Shown: piece by piece, positions 47,142-56,619 of the stretch
How the letters are laid out: each line of letters opens with the position of its first letter
Numbering within the stretch: position 1 is the first letter of the stretch
DNA from: Alphaproteobacteria bacterium
GTDB lineage: Bacteria; Pseudomonadota; Alphaproteobacteria; DSM-16000; Inquilinaceae
NCBI GenBank assembly: GCA_028284045.1
Contig: JANQSN010000061.1
Span: 1-64,000 of the forward strand
Length of the DNA stretch: 64,000 bases
Direction of reading: 5' to 3'
Made by a program: the position numbers and the translations under genes
The notes under the pieces: generated by a model
Databases searched by the model: none
What the model was told of the DNA's origin: nothing
The model's input: only the letters and a program-made list of their open reading frames with translations

Positions 47142-48674
47142 ATGAGGCACAGCATCGCCAGCGCCGGCCCGTCACGCGGCCCCGCCGTCCCCCGATCCAT
47201 CGCCGGTACGGTCGCGGGCAGCCCCGTACGGCGGATCGCCCGGCTGTTTGCCGGCCTGGCCTTCCTGGTCTCCGCCGCCGTCGTGGCGGCGCCGCCCGCG
47301 CTGGCGCAGGCCCCCGACAGCTTTGCCGATCTGGCGGAGCGGCTGTTGCCGTCCGTGGTCAACATCTCCACGACCCAGGCCGCGGGCCGCGCAGACGGGC
47401 CGATTCCGGAATTCGAGTTCCCGCCGGGCTCGCCCTTCGAGGATTTCTTCGACGAGTTCTTCGATGACCGGCCCGGCAATGCGCCGCCGCGCCGTGCCAC
47501 CTCGCTGGGCTCCGGCTTCGTGGTCGACGGCAACTATGTCGTCACCAACTATCACGTGATCGAAGGGGCCGACGAGATCACGGTCATCCTGCAGGACGAC
47601 ACCAATCTGCCGGCCACCGTCGTCGGGCGAGACGACAAGACCGATCTGGCGCTGCTGCGCGTGGAGTCCGAGGAGGTGCTGACCAGCATCGCCTGGGGCG
47701 ACAGCAACGAGATGCGGGTCGGCGACTGGGTGATCGCCATCGGCAACCCGTTCGGCCTCGGCGGCACGGTGACCGCGGGGATCATCTCCGCCATCGCCCG
47801 CGACATCAACGCCGGCCCCTATGACGACTTCATCCAGACCGACGCCTCGATCAACCGCGGCAATTCCGGCGGGCCGATGTTCAACACCGATGGCGAGGTG
47901 ATCGGCGTCAACACGGCGATCTTCTCGCCGTCGGGCGGCTCGGTCGGCATCGGCTTCGCCATCCCGTCGGTGATGGCCCGCCAGGTTGTCGACCAGCTCC
48001 GTGAGTTCGGGCGCACCCGGCGGGGCTGGCTGGGGGTCCGCATCCAGACGGTGACCGAGGAGATCGCGGAGAATCTCGGCCTCGACCAGGCCCGCGGCGC
48101 GCTGGTCGCCAGCGTCAATCCGCAAGGTCCGGCCGCCGCCGCGGGCATCGAGCAAGGCGACGTGATCGTCGAGTTCGACGGCCAGGCGGTGCCGGACATG
48201 CGGGCCCTGCCCCGGGTCGTCGCCGCCACGGCGGTCGACAAGGAGGTGACGGTTCGGGTCTTCCGCGGTGGCGCCTTCGTCGACGTGACGGTGGTCCTGG
48301 GCGAGTTGGAGGCCGCGGAGGAAGGCGGACTCCTCGCCTCAGCGCCGCAGCAACCCGAACGCGACGAGTCGGCGACCTTGGATCTCTTGGGCCTGACCTT
48401 GAGCCCGCTCAGCGACGATGTCCGCCAGGAATACGATCTCGGATCCGTCGCAGATGGTGTCGTCATCACCGATGTCGACGGCGATGGCGTCGCGGCGGCC
48501 CAGGGCCTGATCACCGGCGAAGTTATCCTGGAGGTTGGGCAGGAGCCGGTTGCCAGCCCGGGGGATGTCGCCCGCCTGGTCAACGAGGCGCGCGATGCCG
48601 GTCAACGCTCCGTCCTGATGCTGATCGACCGGCGCGGCGATCTGCGCTTCGTTGCCGTCGGCGTTCAAGGCTGA
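47142..48674 (+). CDS. degP: Periplasmic serine endoprotease, Do/DegP family
   Basis: A 510-residue HtrA protease for periplasmic quality control. The signal peptide ends near PPALAQA (residue 57). The trypsin-like domain has the triad His138 (VVTNYHVIEG), Asp168 (RDDKTDLALLRV) and Ser242 (INRGNSGGPMFNTDG). Two PDZ domains follow, the first from RRGWLGVRIQTVTEEIAENL and the second from about residue 405 (LDLLGLTLSPLSDDVRQEYD). An acidic FEDFFDEFFDDRPG segment forms the LA loop. The ATG at 47142 gives the full signal peptide; the frame is open further upstream without a plausible start. Confidence 0.95.
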   Translation: MRHSIASAGPSRGPAVPRSIAGTVAGSPVRRIARLFAGLAFLVSAAVVAAPPALAQAPDSFADLAERLLPSVVNISTTQAAGRADGPIPEFEFPPGSPFEDFFDEFFDDRPGNAPPRRATSLGSGFVVDGNYVVTNYHVIEGADEITVILQDDTNLPATVVGRDDKTDLALLRVESEEVLTSIAWGDSNEMRVGDWVIAIGNPFGLGGTVTAGIISAIARDINAGPYDDFIQTDASINRGNSGGPMFNTDGEVIGVNTAIFSPSGGSVGIGFAIPSVMARQVVDQLREFGRTRRGWLGVRIQTVTEEIAENLGLDQARGALVASVNPQGPAAAAGIEQGDVIVEFDGQAVPDMRALPRVVAATAVDKEVTVRVFRGGAFVDVTVVLGELEAAEEGGLLASAPQQPERDESATLDLLGLTLSPLSDDVRQEYDLGSVADGVVITDVDGDGVAAAQGLITGEVILEVGQEPVASPGDVARLVNEARDAGQRSVLMLIDRRGDLRFVAVGVQG

Positions 48675-48720
48675 ACCGACTGGAAATTCGCGCGACGCCT
48701 TAGCGAGGACCCCTAACCCA

Positions 48721-49443
48721 TTGCCGGTGCTGGAGCATGAGCACTCCGCCGACGCCATTCGCCGGCGGCTGGCGCGCGGGCCGCGGACCAGCTATCTGCG
48801 CGACTGGGTCTATGGCGGGATCGACGGGGCGATCACCACCTTCGCCATCGTGGCGGGCGCCGCCGGGGCCGGCTTCTCCGACCGTGTGGCCCTGATCCTG
48901 GGCATCGCCAATGTCGTCGCCGATGGGTTCTCCATGGCGGTCGGCAACTACACCAGCACGAAGGCGGAAGGCGACGAGTACCGGCGCCTGCGCGCCATCG
49001 AGGAGCGCCATATCCGCCTGGCGCCGGAAGGCGAAGCGGAGGAAATCCGCCAGATCTTCGCCGCCAAGGGCTTCGAGGGCCCGGATCTGGAGCGGGCGGT
49101 GGCGGTCATCACGGCCGACCGCCGACGCTGGATCGACACCATGATGACCGAGGAATACGGGTTGCCGACCGAGCCGCGGTCGCCGCGCCGCGCGGCCGCC
49201 GCGACCTTCGTCGCCTTCATGCTGTGTGGCCTGGTGCCGCTGGTGCCGCTGATCTTCGGGCTCACGGACCCCTTCGCCACGGCCATCGCCCTGACGGCCG
49301 CCGTGTTCTTCGTCATCGGTGCGCTGAAAGGCATCTGGGCGACGGCCCCGTGGTGGCGCTCCGGCGTGGAGACGCTGGCGGTCGGCCTCGGCGCCGCCCT
49401 GCTGGCCTTTGCCATCGGCTACGGGATACAGGCGATCCTGTAG
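48721..49443 (+). CDS. VIT1/CCC1-family metal (iron/manganese) transporter
   Basis: A membrane protein of 240 residues. DWVYGGIDGAITTFAIVAGA and LILGIANVVADGFSMAVGNY are the first two helices with the conserved Asp and Met/Gly residues of the family. A cytoplasmic Glu-rich metal-binding loop (YRRLRAIEERHIRLAPEGEA) follows, and then three C-terminal helices. Family members export Fe2+ or Mn2+ to vacuoles or the outside. The TTG at 48721 has GAGGA 11 bases upstream. A longer in-frame start would overlap degP. It is 46 bases after degP. Confidence 0.88.
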   Translation: MPVLEHEHSADAIRRRLARGPRTSYLRDWVYGGIDGAITTFAIVAGAAGAGFSDRVALILGIANVVADGFSMAVGNYTSTKAEGDEYRRLRAIEERHIRLAPEGEAEEIRQIFAAKGFEGPDLERAVAVITADRRRWIDTMMTEEYGLPTEPRSPRRAAAATFVAFMLCGLVPLVPLIFGLTDPFATAIALTAAVFFVIGALKGIWATAPWWRSGVETLAVGLGAALLAFAIGYGIQAIL

Positions 49444-49479
49444 ACCGGCGATCTTGAGGGGGGTGACCCCAGCGTTCCG

Positions 49480-50736
49480 ATGACGACGGGCCAGACATCC
49501 GGACAGACGCTGGTGGGGATCTGGCCCCTCCTGTTCGGCATCGCGCTGTTGATGCTGGCCAACGGGCTGCAAGGCAGCCTGATCGGCGTGCGGGCGGCGG
49601 CCGAAGGTTTCGATCCGACGGTCACTGGCCTGGTGATGGCGGCGTTCTTCGCCGGGCTGCTCGCCGGCTCGCTGTGGACGCCGCGCGGCGTGCGCGCGGT
49701 CGGCCATGTCCGCGTCTTCGCGGCGATGGCGGCGATTTCCTCGGTCACCATTCTGGTCCACGCGGTCTTCGTAACGCCGACCGCCTGGGGCGCCATGCGC
49801 TTTCTGACCGGTTTCTGCTACGCCGGCGTGTTCGTGGTCGCGGAGAGTTGGCTGAACGCCCGCGCCCCGCAACGGACGCGCGGGGGCGTTCTGGCGCTCT
49901 ATATGGGCGTCACCTTCGGTGGGATGGGCTTAGGCCAACTGCTGCTCAATCTCGCGGAGATCGGCGAGGCCGATCTGTTCATCCTGGTCTCGGTGCTGAT
50001 CTCGTTGGCCGTGGTACCGCTGTTGCTCAGCGCCGTGCCGCTGCCGGCCAGCACCGGGGCACGGGCCGTATCCTTGCGCCGGCTGGCCGCCGCCTCCCCG
50101 CTCGGCGTCGCCGGGGTGTTCGTCGCCGGGCTGGCCAATGGAACGATCTTCGGCATGGGCGCGGTCTATGCCCGGTCCATCGGCCTGACGGTGGCGGACA
50201 CGGCCCTGTTCATGGCGCTGCTGATCGCCGGGGCGGCCGTGCTGCAGTGGCCGATCGGCCGGCTGTCCGACCGCTTCGACCGCCGCCGGGTGATCACCGT
50301 GGTGACCGCCGCCGCCGGGCTCGCCGCCCTCTTGGCGATGCAGGTCCGCACCGTGGACACGCCGCTCGCCATGGCGATCGTCGCGCTGTTCGGCGGGTTG
50401 TCGCTGTCGGTGCACTCGCTGTCGCTGGCCTACACCAACGACTATCTGTCCGCCGACGAGATGGTCGGGGCGAGCGGCGGGCTGGTCCTGCTGCTGGGGA
50501 TCGGCTCGGTGATCGGCCCGGTGATCGTGGGCACCCTGCTTGCCCAGGTCGGCCCGGCGGCCTTCCATCTCTGGCTGGCGGCGAGTCATCTGGCGCTGGC
50601 GCTGTTCGCGCTGTGGCGGATGACCCGTCGCGCCGCCCTGCCCGGCGACGCGCAAGCCCCCTATGTGCCGACGCCGCTGCAGGGGACCGAGATCGCGACG
50701 GCCGTGGCGGAGGATGCTGTGGCGGACGGTCGCTGA
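49480..50736 (+). CDS. Major facilitator superfamily transporter (YcaD-like)
   Basis: A 418-residue, twelve-helix MFS protein. The first helices are GIALLMLANGLQGSLIGVRA and VMAAFFAGLLAGSLWTPRGV. The central loop is short, and GRLSDRFDRRRVITVVTAAA gives the RxxDRxxRR motif in the second half. LGIGSVIGPVIVGTLLAQVG is near the end. The pattern matches the YcaD group, whose substrates are mostly unknown. It lies 36 bases after the VIT gene with a GAGGGGGG ribosome site. Confidence 0.88.
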   Translation: MTTGQTSGQTLVGIWPLLFGIALLMLANGLQGSLIGVRAAAEGFDPTVTGLVMAAFFAGLLAGSLWTPRGVRAVGHVRVFAAMAAISSVTILVHAVFVTPTAWGAMRFLTGFCYAGVFVVAESWLNARAPQRTRGGVLALYMGVTFGGMGLGQLLLNLAEIGEADLFILVSVLISLAVVPLLLSAVPLPASTGARAVSLRRLAAASPLGVAGVFVAGLANGTIFGMGAVYARSIGLTVADTALFMALLIAGAAVLQWPIGRLSDRFDRRRVITVVTAAAGLAALLAMQVRTVDTPLAMAIVALFGGLSLSVHSLSLAYTNDYLSADEMVGASGGLVLLLGIGSVIGPVIVGTLLAQVGPAAFHLWLAASHLALALFALWRMTRRAALPGDAQAPYVPTPLQGTEIATAVAEDAVADGR

Positions 50737-50749
50737 GAGGACCGCCGCG

Positions 50750-51697
50750 TCAGCCGGCCCCCGCCGCCTCGCCCTCGGCGCCGAGGGCGAGGCGCTCTTG
50801 CGCAGGCCAAACGATCTCCGCATCGCGATAGCCTTGCAGGTACAACAGCGCCGACAGATCGCCGTGGTCGATCACCGCCGCCGCTTCCGCCCGAACGGAG
50901 GGTTTGGCCCGGAAGGCGACGCCCAGGCCGGCGGCCTTCAGCATCGGCAGGTCGTTGGCGCCGTCGCCGACGGTCAGCGCCGCCGCCAGCGGGACCGACA
51001 GCGATGCCGCCCGGCGGCGGAGCATCGCCTCTTTCGTGTCGCGGGTGACGATCTCGCCCAGCAGGCGGCCGGTCAGCCGGCCGTCCACCACCTCCAGCCG
51101 GTTGGCATGGGTCTCATGGAAGCCGAGGGTGTCGGCGACCCGGTCCGCAAAGTCCAAAAAACCGCCGGAGACCAGCGCGGTATGCGCTCCCGCTCGACGC
51201 ATGGTGGCGATCAGCGCCCGCGCCCCGGGCGTCAGCCGCGTTCTCGCCAGCGCCGCGTCGATCAGCCCGGCCGAATGCCCGGCCAGAAGCGCGACACGCT
51301 CCCGCAACGCCTCGGCAAAATCGATCTCCCCATTCATCGCGCGGGCGGTGATGGGCAAGATGGCGTCGCCCAACCCGGCGAGCGTGGCCATCAGGTCGAG
51401 CGTCTCCTCCGCAACGATGGTACTGTCCATGTCCGCGATCAGCAGCCGCCTCATCCGGTGCGTACCGTCCTGGGCGACGGCATCGATGGCCGCGTCGCCC
51501 AGCGCCGCGCGGGCCGCGGCCGCGGCAACCGGGGGCGCCAAAGGGTCGACCGCGATGTCGCAGGCCCGACCCGGCGACAACCAGTCGGCCGGCGGAGTCC
51601 GGGCACCGGCGACATGCAGGGCTGCCCGCACGTGATCGACGAGATCGGCGGTGAGGTCTCCCGGATGAACGCCGATCAGGGTGAGGATCGAGGCCAT
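50750..51697 (-). CDS. serB: Phosphoserine phosphatase
   Basis: A HAD-superfamily phosphatase of 315 residues that makes serine from phosphoserine. The N-terminal about 80 residues form the ACT-like extension. The HAD core is LLIADMDSTIVAEETLDLMA with nucleophile Asp89. AMNGEIDFAEALRERVALL, ALVSGGFLDFADRVADTLGF and LTVGDGANDLPMLKAAGLGV follow. The ATG at 51697 begins MASILTLIGVHPGDLTAD. The end (ALGAEGEAAGAG) is a short low-complexity tail. It is divergent from miaA with a very short shared region. Confidence 0.95.
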   Translation of the reverse strand: MASILTLIGVHPGDLTADLVDHVRAALHVAGARTPPADWLSPGRACDIAVDPLAPPVAAAAARAALGDAAIDAVAQDGTHRMRRLLIADMDSTIVAEETLDLMATLAGLGDAILPITARAMNGEIDFAEALRERVALLAGHSAGLIDAALARTRLTPGARALIATMRRAGAHTALVSGGFLDFADRVADTLGFHETHANRLEVVDGRLTGRLLGEIVTRDTKEAMLRRRAASLSVPLAAALTVGDGANDLPMLKAAGLGVAFRAKPSVRAEAAAVIDHGDLSALLYLQGYRDAEIVWPAQERLALGAEGEAAGAG

Positions 51698-51793
51698 AAG
51701 GCGGCTCCGGCGGCGCAGGCGGGCGCCGGGGACCCGGCGGCGGCGCACTCTGGCCCGGCGCTCCACGCCCTGTCCAGACGGTGCCCGGGCAGC

Positions 51794-52738
51794 GTGCCCG
51801 TGATCGTCGTCGCCGGGCCGACGGCGGCCGGCAAGTCGGCGATCGCCCTGGCGCTGGCGGCGGATCGCCCGTCGGTCATCGTCAACGCCGACAGCATGCA
51901 GGTCTATGGCGAGCTGCCGATCCTGACGGCCCGGCCCGGTCCGCGCGACCATGCCTTAGTGCCGCATCGGCTCTACGGCATCGTACCCGCGGCGGCCGGC
52001 TTCAGCGCGGCGGCCTGGCGAGCCCTCGCGCTTGACGCTATTGCCGAGGCTGCGGCGGCGAACCGCCAAGCCATCCTGGTCGGCGGGACGGGCCTCTACC
52101 TCAAGGCGTTGATCGAGGGCCTGTCGCCGGTCCCGGCGGTGCCGGAGCCCGTGCGGGCGGAGGCGATGGCGCTGCTCCGCACCGGCGGCGCGCCCGGCCT
52201 GCATCGCCGGCTGGCGGCGGTCGACCCGGCGATGGCCGCACGGCTCGCGCCCGGCGACAGCCAACGCCTGGTGCGGGCCTGGGAGGTGCTGGCGGCGACC
52301 GGTCGCTCCATCGCCGACTGGCAGGCCTTGCCCCCCACCCCGCCGCCGCCGGCGCTGCGCTTCGTCGGCCTGGTCATCATGCCGCCGCGGCGCCCGCTCT
52401 ACGGCGCCTGCAACCGGCGGCTTGCCGGCATGGTGGGCGACGGCGCGATCGCCGAGGTCGCCCGTCTCCTGGCCTTGGGCCTGCCGCCCGACAGGCCGGC
52501 GATGAAGGCGCTGGGCGTGCCCGCCTTCGCCCGCTACCTGGCCGGCGAGATCGACCAGGCCGAGGCGATCCGTCAGGCGGCGGTGGCCACCCGGCACTAT
52601 GCCAAGCGCCAGATGACCTGGTTTCGCCACCAGTCGCCGGGATCGCACACCGGCGCTGCGCAATGGCATGTCGTCGAAGAGCAACTTTCGGAAACTCTAT
52701 GCCGGAAAATTGTCACGATGGTGCGTGATCTCGGTTGA
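51794..52738 (+). CDS. miaA: tRNA dimethylallyltransferase
   Basis: MiaA adds the isopentenyl group to A37 of tRNAs reading UNN codons. The enzyme opens with VIVVAGPTAAGKSAIALALA (P-loop), then VIVNADSMQVYGELPILTAR, AILVGGTGLYLKALIEGLS and ATRHYAKRQMTWFRHQSP. The GTG at 51794 is chosen, giving 314 residues. An in-frame ATG at 51665 would overlap the serB coding start by 33 bases and add an Ala/Arg-rich tail not seen in the family. Neither has a clear ribosome site. Confidence 0.93.
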   Translation: MPVIVVAGPTAAGKSAIALALAADRPSVIVNADSMQVYGELPILTARPGPRDHALVPHRLYGIVPAAAGFSAAAWRALALDAIAEAAAANRQAILVGGTGLYLKALIEGLSPVPAVPEPVRAEAMALLRTGGAPGLHRRLAAVDPAMAARLAPGDSQRLVRAWEVLAATGRSIADWQALPPTPPPPALRFVGLVIMPPRRPLYGACNRRLAGMVGDGAIAEVARLLALGLPPDRPAMKALGVPAFARYLAGEIDQAEAIRQAAVATRHYAKRQMTWFRHQSPGSHTGAAQWHVVEEQLSETLCRKIVTMVRDLG

Positions 52739-52908
52739 CCCTCGCCCGGGCTCGGGACTAATGTCTGGCCTCCGGCGCTTTGCGGTGCAGCATTCGGGGG
52801 CGCAAGCCGTCCGACGGGCCTTCGGGACCCGCCGGTCGGGTTCGCCGATCTCCGGTCGAGCCTGCCCGCGCCAGGCGCCGTCCGATCATGGGCGAGCGGT
52901 TCGCGGCG

Positions 52909-52962
52909 ACCCCTGAAACAGGGGTGCCGGCCGCTCTTCTTGCGCCCCGGCGGAACCGGGGC
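52909..52962 (+). promoter_or_regulatory. Two hairpins in the ilvB leader
   Basis: ACCCCTG-AAA-CAGGGGT (52909-52925) and GCCCCGG-CGGAA-CCGGGGC (52944-52962) lie 24-61 bases before the ilvB start, within a 247-bp gap after miaA. The first could end the miaA transcript and either could regulate ilvB. No run of Ile, Val or Leu codons was found in the leader. Confidence 0.45.
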
Positions 52963-52985
52963 TGGGCTGAACGAGGTCGAGAGCG

Positions 52986-54758
52986 ATGAGCGAAGATCGC
53001 ATGACGGGTGCACAGATCCTGATGCAGGCGTTGCGCGACCAGGATGTCGACGTCATCTTCGGCTATCCCGGCGGGGCGGTCCTGCCGATCTATGATGCGC
53101 TGTTCGCCCAGAACGCGATCCGCCACATCCTGGTCCGCCACGAGCAAGGCGCGGTCCATGCGGCGGAGGGCTATGCCCGCTCCACCGGCAAGGTCGGCTG
53201 CGTCCTGGTCACCTCCGGCCCCGGCGCGACCAACGCCGTGACCGGACTGACCGATGCCCTGATGGACAGCATTCCGATCGTCTGCATCGCCGGTCAGGTG
53301 CCGACCCATCTGATCGGCAACGACGCCTTCCAGGAATGCGACACCACCGGCATCACCCGGCCGTGCACCAAGCACAACTACCTGGTCAAGGAGGTCGACC
53401 GCCTCGCCCGCACGGTGCACGAGGCGTTCTACGTGGCGCGCAACGGCCGGCCCGGCCCGGTGGTCATCGACCTGCCGAAGGACGTGCAGTTCGCGGAAGG
53501 CACGTATGTCGCGCCGGAGGACGTGGTGCACCGCACCTACCGCCCGACCGTGTCGGCGGAGCCGACGGCGCTGGAGCGGGCGATGGAGATCATCGCCGGC
53601 GCCAAGCGGCCGATCTTCTACACCGGCGGCGGCGTCATCAATGCCGGCCCGGCGGCGTCGGAGGCCTTGCGCCAACTGGTGCGGCTGACCGGCTATCCCT
53701 GCACCAACACGCTGATGGGTCTCGGCGCCTTCCCGGCCAACGATCCCCAGTTCCTCGGCATGCTGGGCATGCACGGCACCTATGAAGCCAATCTCGCAAT
53801 GTACAATTGCGACGTGATGATCAATATCGGCGCCCGTTTCGACGATCGGGTGACCGGCAAGCTGTCGGAGTTCTCGCCGAACTCCACCAAGATCCAGGTC
53901 GATATCGACCCCAGCTCGATCAACAAGAACGTGCGGGTGGATCTCGCGATCGTCGCCGATGCCGGCCAGGCGCTGGCGGAGATGGTGCGGATCTGGCAGG
54001 CGCGCGGCTACCGCGCCGATCGGCCGGCGCTGGATGCCTGGTGGGGACAGATCAAGCAGTGGCGGGCACGCGACTGCCTCTACTTCAACCAGGACAAGAC
54101 GCCGGGCGCGGTGATCAAGCCGCAACACGCCATCAAGCGGCTGGCCGAGCTGACCGCGGACCGCGAAAACGTTTACATCACCACCGAGGTCGGTCAGCAC
54201 CAGATGTGGGCCGCCCAGTTCGTGCCCTTCAACCAGCCGAACCGCTGGATGACCTCCGGCGGCCTGGGGACCATGGGCTACGGGCTGCCGGCGGCCATGG
54301 GGGTTCAGGTCGCCCATCCCGACGCGCTGGTGATCGACATCGCCGGCGAGGCGTCGATCATGATGAACATTCAAGAGCTGTCGACGCTGGCCCAGTACCG
54401 GCTGCCGGTCAAAGTGTTCATCACCAACAACCATTGGATGGGCATGGTGCGCCAGTGGCAGGAGCTGCTGCATGGCGAGCGCTATTCGGAAAGCTACATG
54501 GACAGCCTGCCCGATTTCGTGAAGCTGGCGGAAAGCTTCGGTGCGGTCGGCCTGCGCGCCACCAAGGTCGAGGAGGTCGACGACACCATCGCCGAGATGA
54601 TGGCGATCGACCGGACGGTGATCGTCGACATGCATGTCGATCCGAAGGAGAACTGCTTCCCGATGATCCCCGGCGGGGCCGCCCATTACGACATGATCCT
54701 GGGGCCCGACGACCGTGGGGAGCAGCGCACTTCCGAGGAAGGGATGGTTCTGGTATAG
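52986..54758 (+). CDS. ilvB: Acetolactate synthase large subunit
   Basis: A ThDP enzyme of 590 residues catalysing the first common step of valine, leucine and isoleucine synthesis. The pyrimidine domain has VIFGYPGGAVLPIYDALFAQ and LVRHEQGAVHAAEGYARSTG with the catalytic Glu. The central FAD domain holds LMGLGAFPANDPQFLGMLGM. The ThDP-binding segment is VIDIAGEASIMMNIQELSTL followed by NNHWMGMVRQWQELLHGERY. The usual GDG is here GEA. The ATG at 52986 follows GAGGTCGAGAGCG. ilvN follows after 104 bases. Confidence 0.95.
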   Translation: MSEDRMTGAQILMQALRDQDVDVIFGYPGGAVLPIYDALFAQNAIRHILVRHEQGAVHAAEGYARSTGKVGCVLVTSGPGATNAVTGLTDALMDSIPIVCIAGQVPTHLIGNDAFQECDTTGITRPCTKHNYLVKEVDRLARTVHEAFYVARNGRPGPVVIDLPKDVQFAEGTYVAPEDVVHRTYRPTVSAEPTALERAMEIIAGAKRPIFYTGGGVINAGPAASEALRQLVRLTGYPCTNTLMGLGAFPANDPQFLGMLGMHGTYEANLAMYNCDVMINIGARFDDRVTGKLSEFSPNSTKIQVDIDPSSINKNVRVDLAIVADAGQALAEMVRIWQARGYRADRPALDAWWGQIKQWRARDCLYFNQDKTPGAVIKPQHAIKRLAELTADRENVYITTEVGQHQMWAAQFVPFNQPNRWMTSGGLGTMGYGLPAAMGVQVAHPDALVIDIAGEASIMMNIQELSTLAQYRLPVKVFITNNHWMGMVRQWQELLHGERYSESYMDSLPDFVKLAESFGAVGLRATKVEEVDDTIAEMMAIDRTVIVDMHVDPKENCFPMIPGGAAHYDMILGPDDRGEQRTSEEGMVLV

Positions 54759-54862
54759 CGCCGCCCGCATGCGCGCGGGCGGTGGGGTGATACCGCCGCC
54801 GCCCGCGCCCTCGCCCGTTCAACCGCGTACCTGCCGCGTACCTGCCCGTCGAAGGCCCCCTC

Positions 54863-56492
<1,630 letters not shown>

Positions 56493-56510
56493 CCGGATAT
56501 ACACCTGAAT

Positions 56511-56545
56511 TAACGGTCGTGTTTGCCAACACAAGTTTACCGTTA
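56511..56545 (+). terminator. Stem-loop after ilvC
   Basis: TAACGGT (56511-56517) pairs with ACCGTTA (56539-56545), enclosing a smaller GTGTT-TGCC-AACAC hairpin. It begins 19 bases after the ilvC stop and is followed by a weakly T-rich GTCGTTAAGTTTTAT, so it may be the ilvC terminator. Confidence 0.5.
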
Positions 56546-56578
56546 GTCGTTAAGTTTTATGAAAGCCGCACTGTGTTA

Positions 56579-56618
56579 GCGGGATCTCCAAGGGTTGACT
56601 TTCCCTTGGGGGTCCCGC
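56579..56618 (+). promoter_or_regulatory. Hairpin covering the ribosome site of the chemoreceptor gene
   Basis: GCGGGA (56579-56584) pairs with TCCCGC (56613-56618), and CCAAGGG (56588-56594) pairs with CCCTTGG (56603-56609), separated by a 3x3 internal loop. The GTG start is at 56620. The only purine-rich ribosome site, GGGGG at 56608-56612, lies inside the structure and would be masked when it is folded. Confidence 0.6.
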
Positions 56619-56619
56619 C

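Noticed and set aside
46613-47533. 306-codon minus-strand ORF across the hflC-degP junction
   Set aside because: Its two ends are antisense to the conserved HflC and DegP coding regions, and its composition is that of a GC-rich shadow frame.
52780-52989. 69-codon ORF overlapping the ilvB start
   Set aside because: It is Arg/Pro/Gly-rich, with no branched-chain codon run and no ribosome site, and it spans the two hairpins. It was not accepted as a leader peptide.
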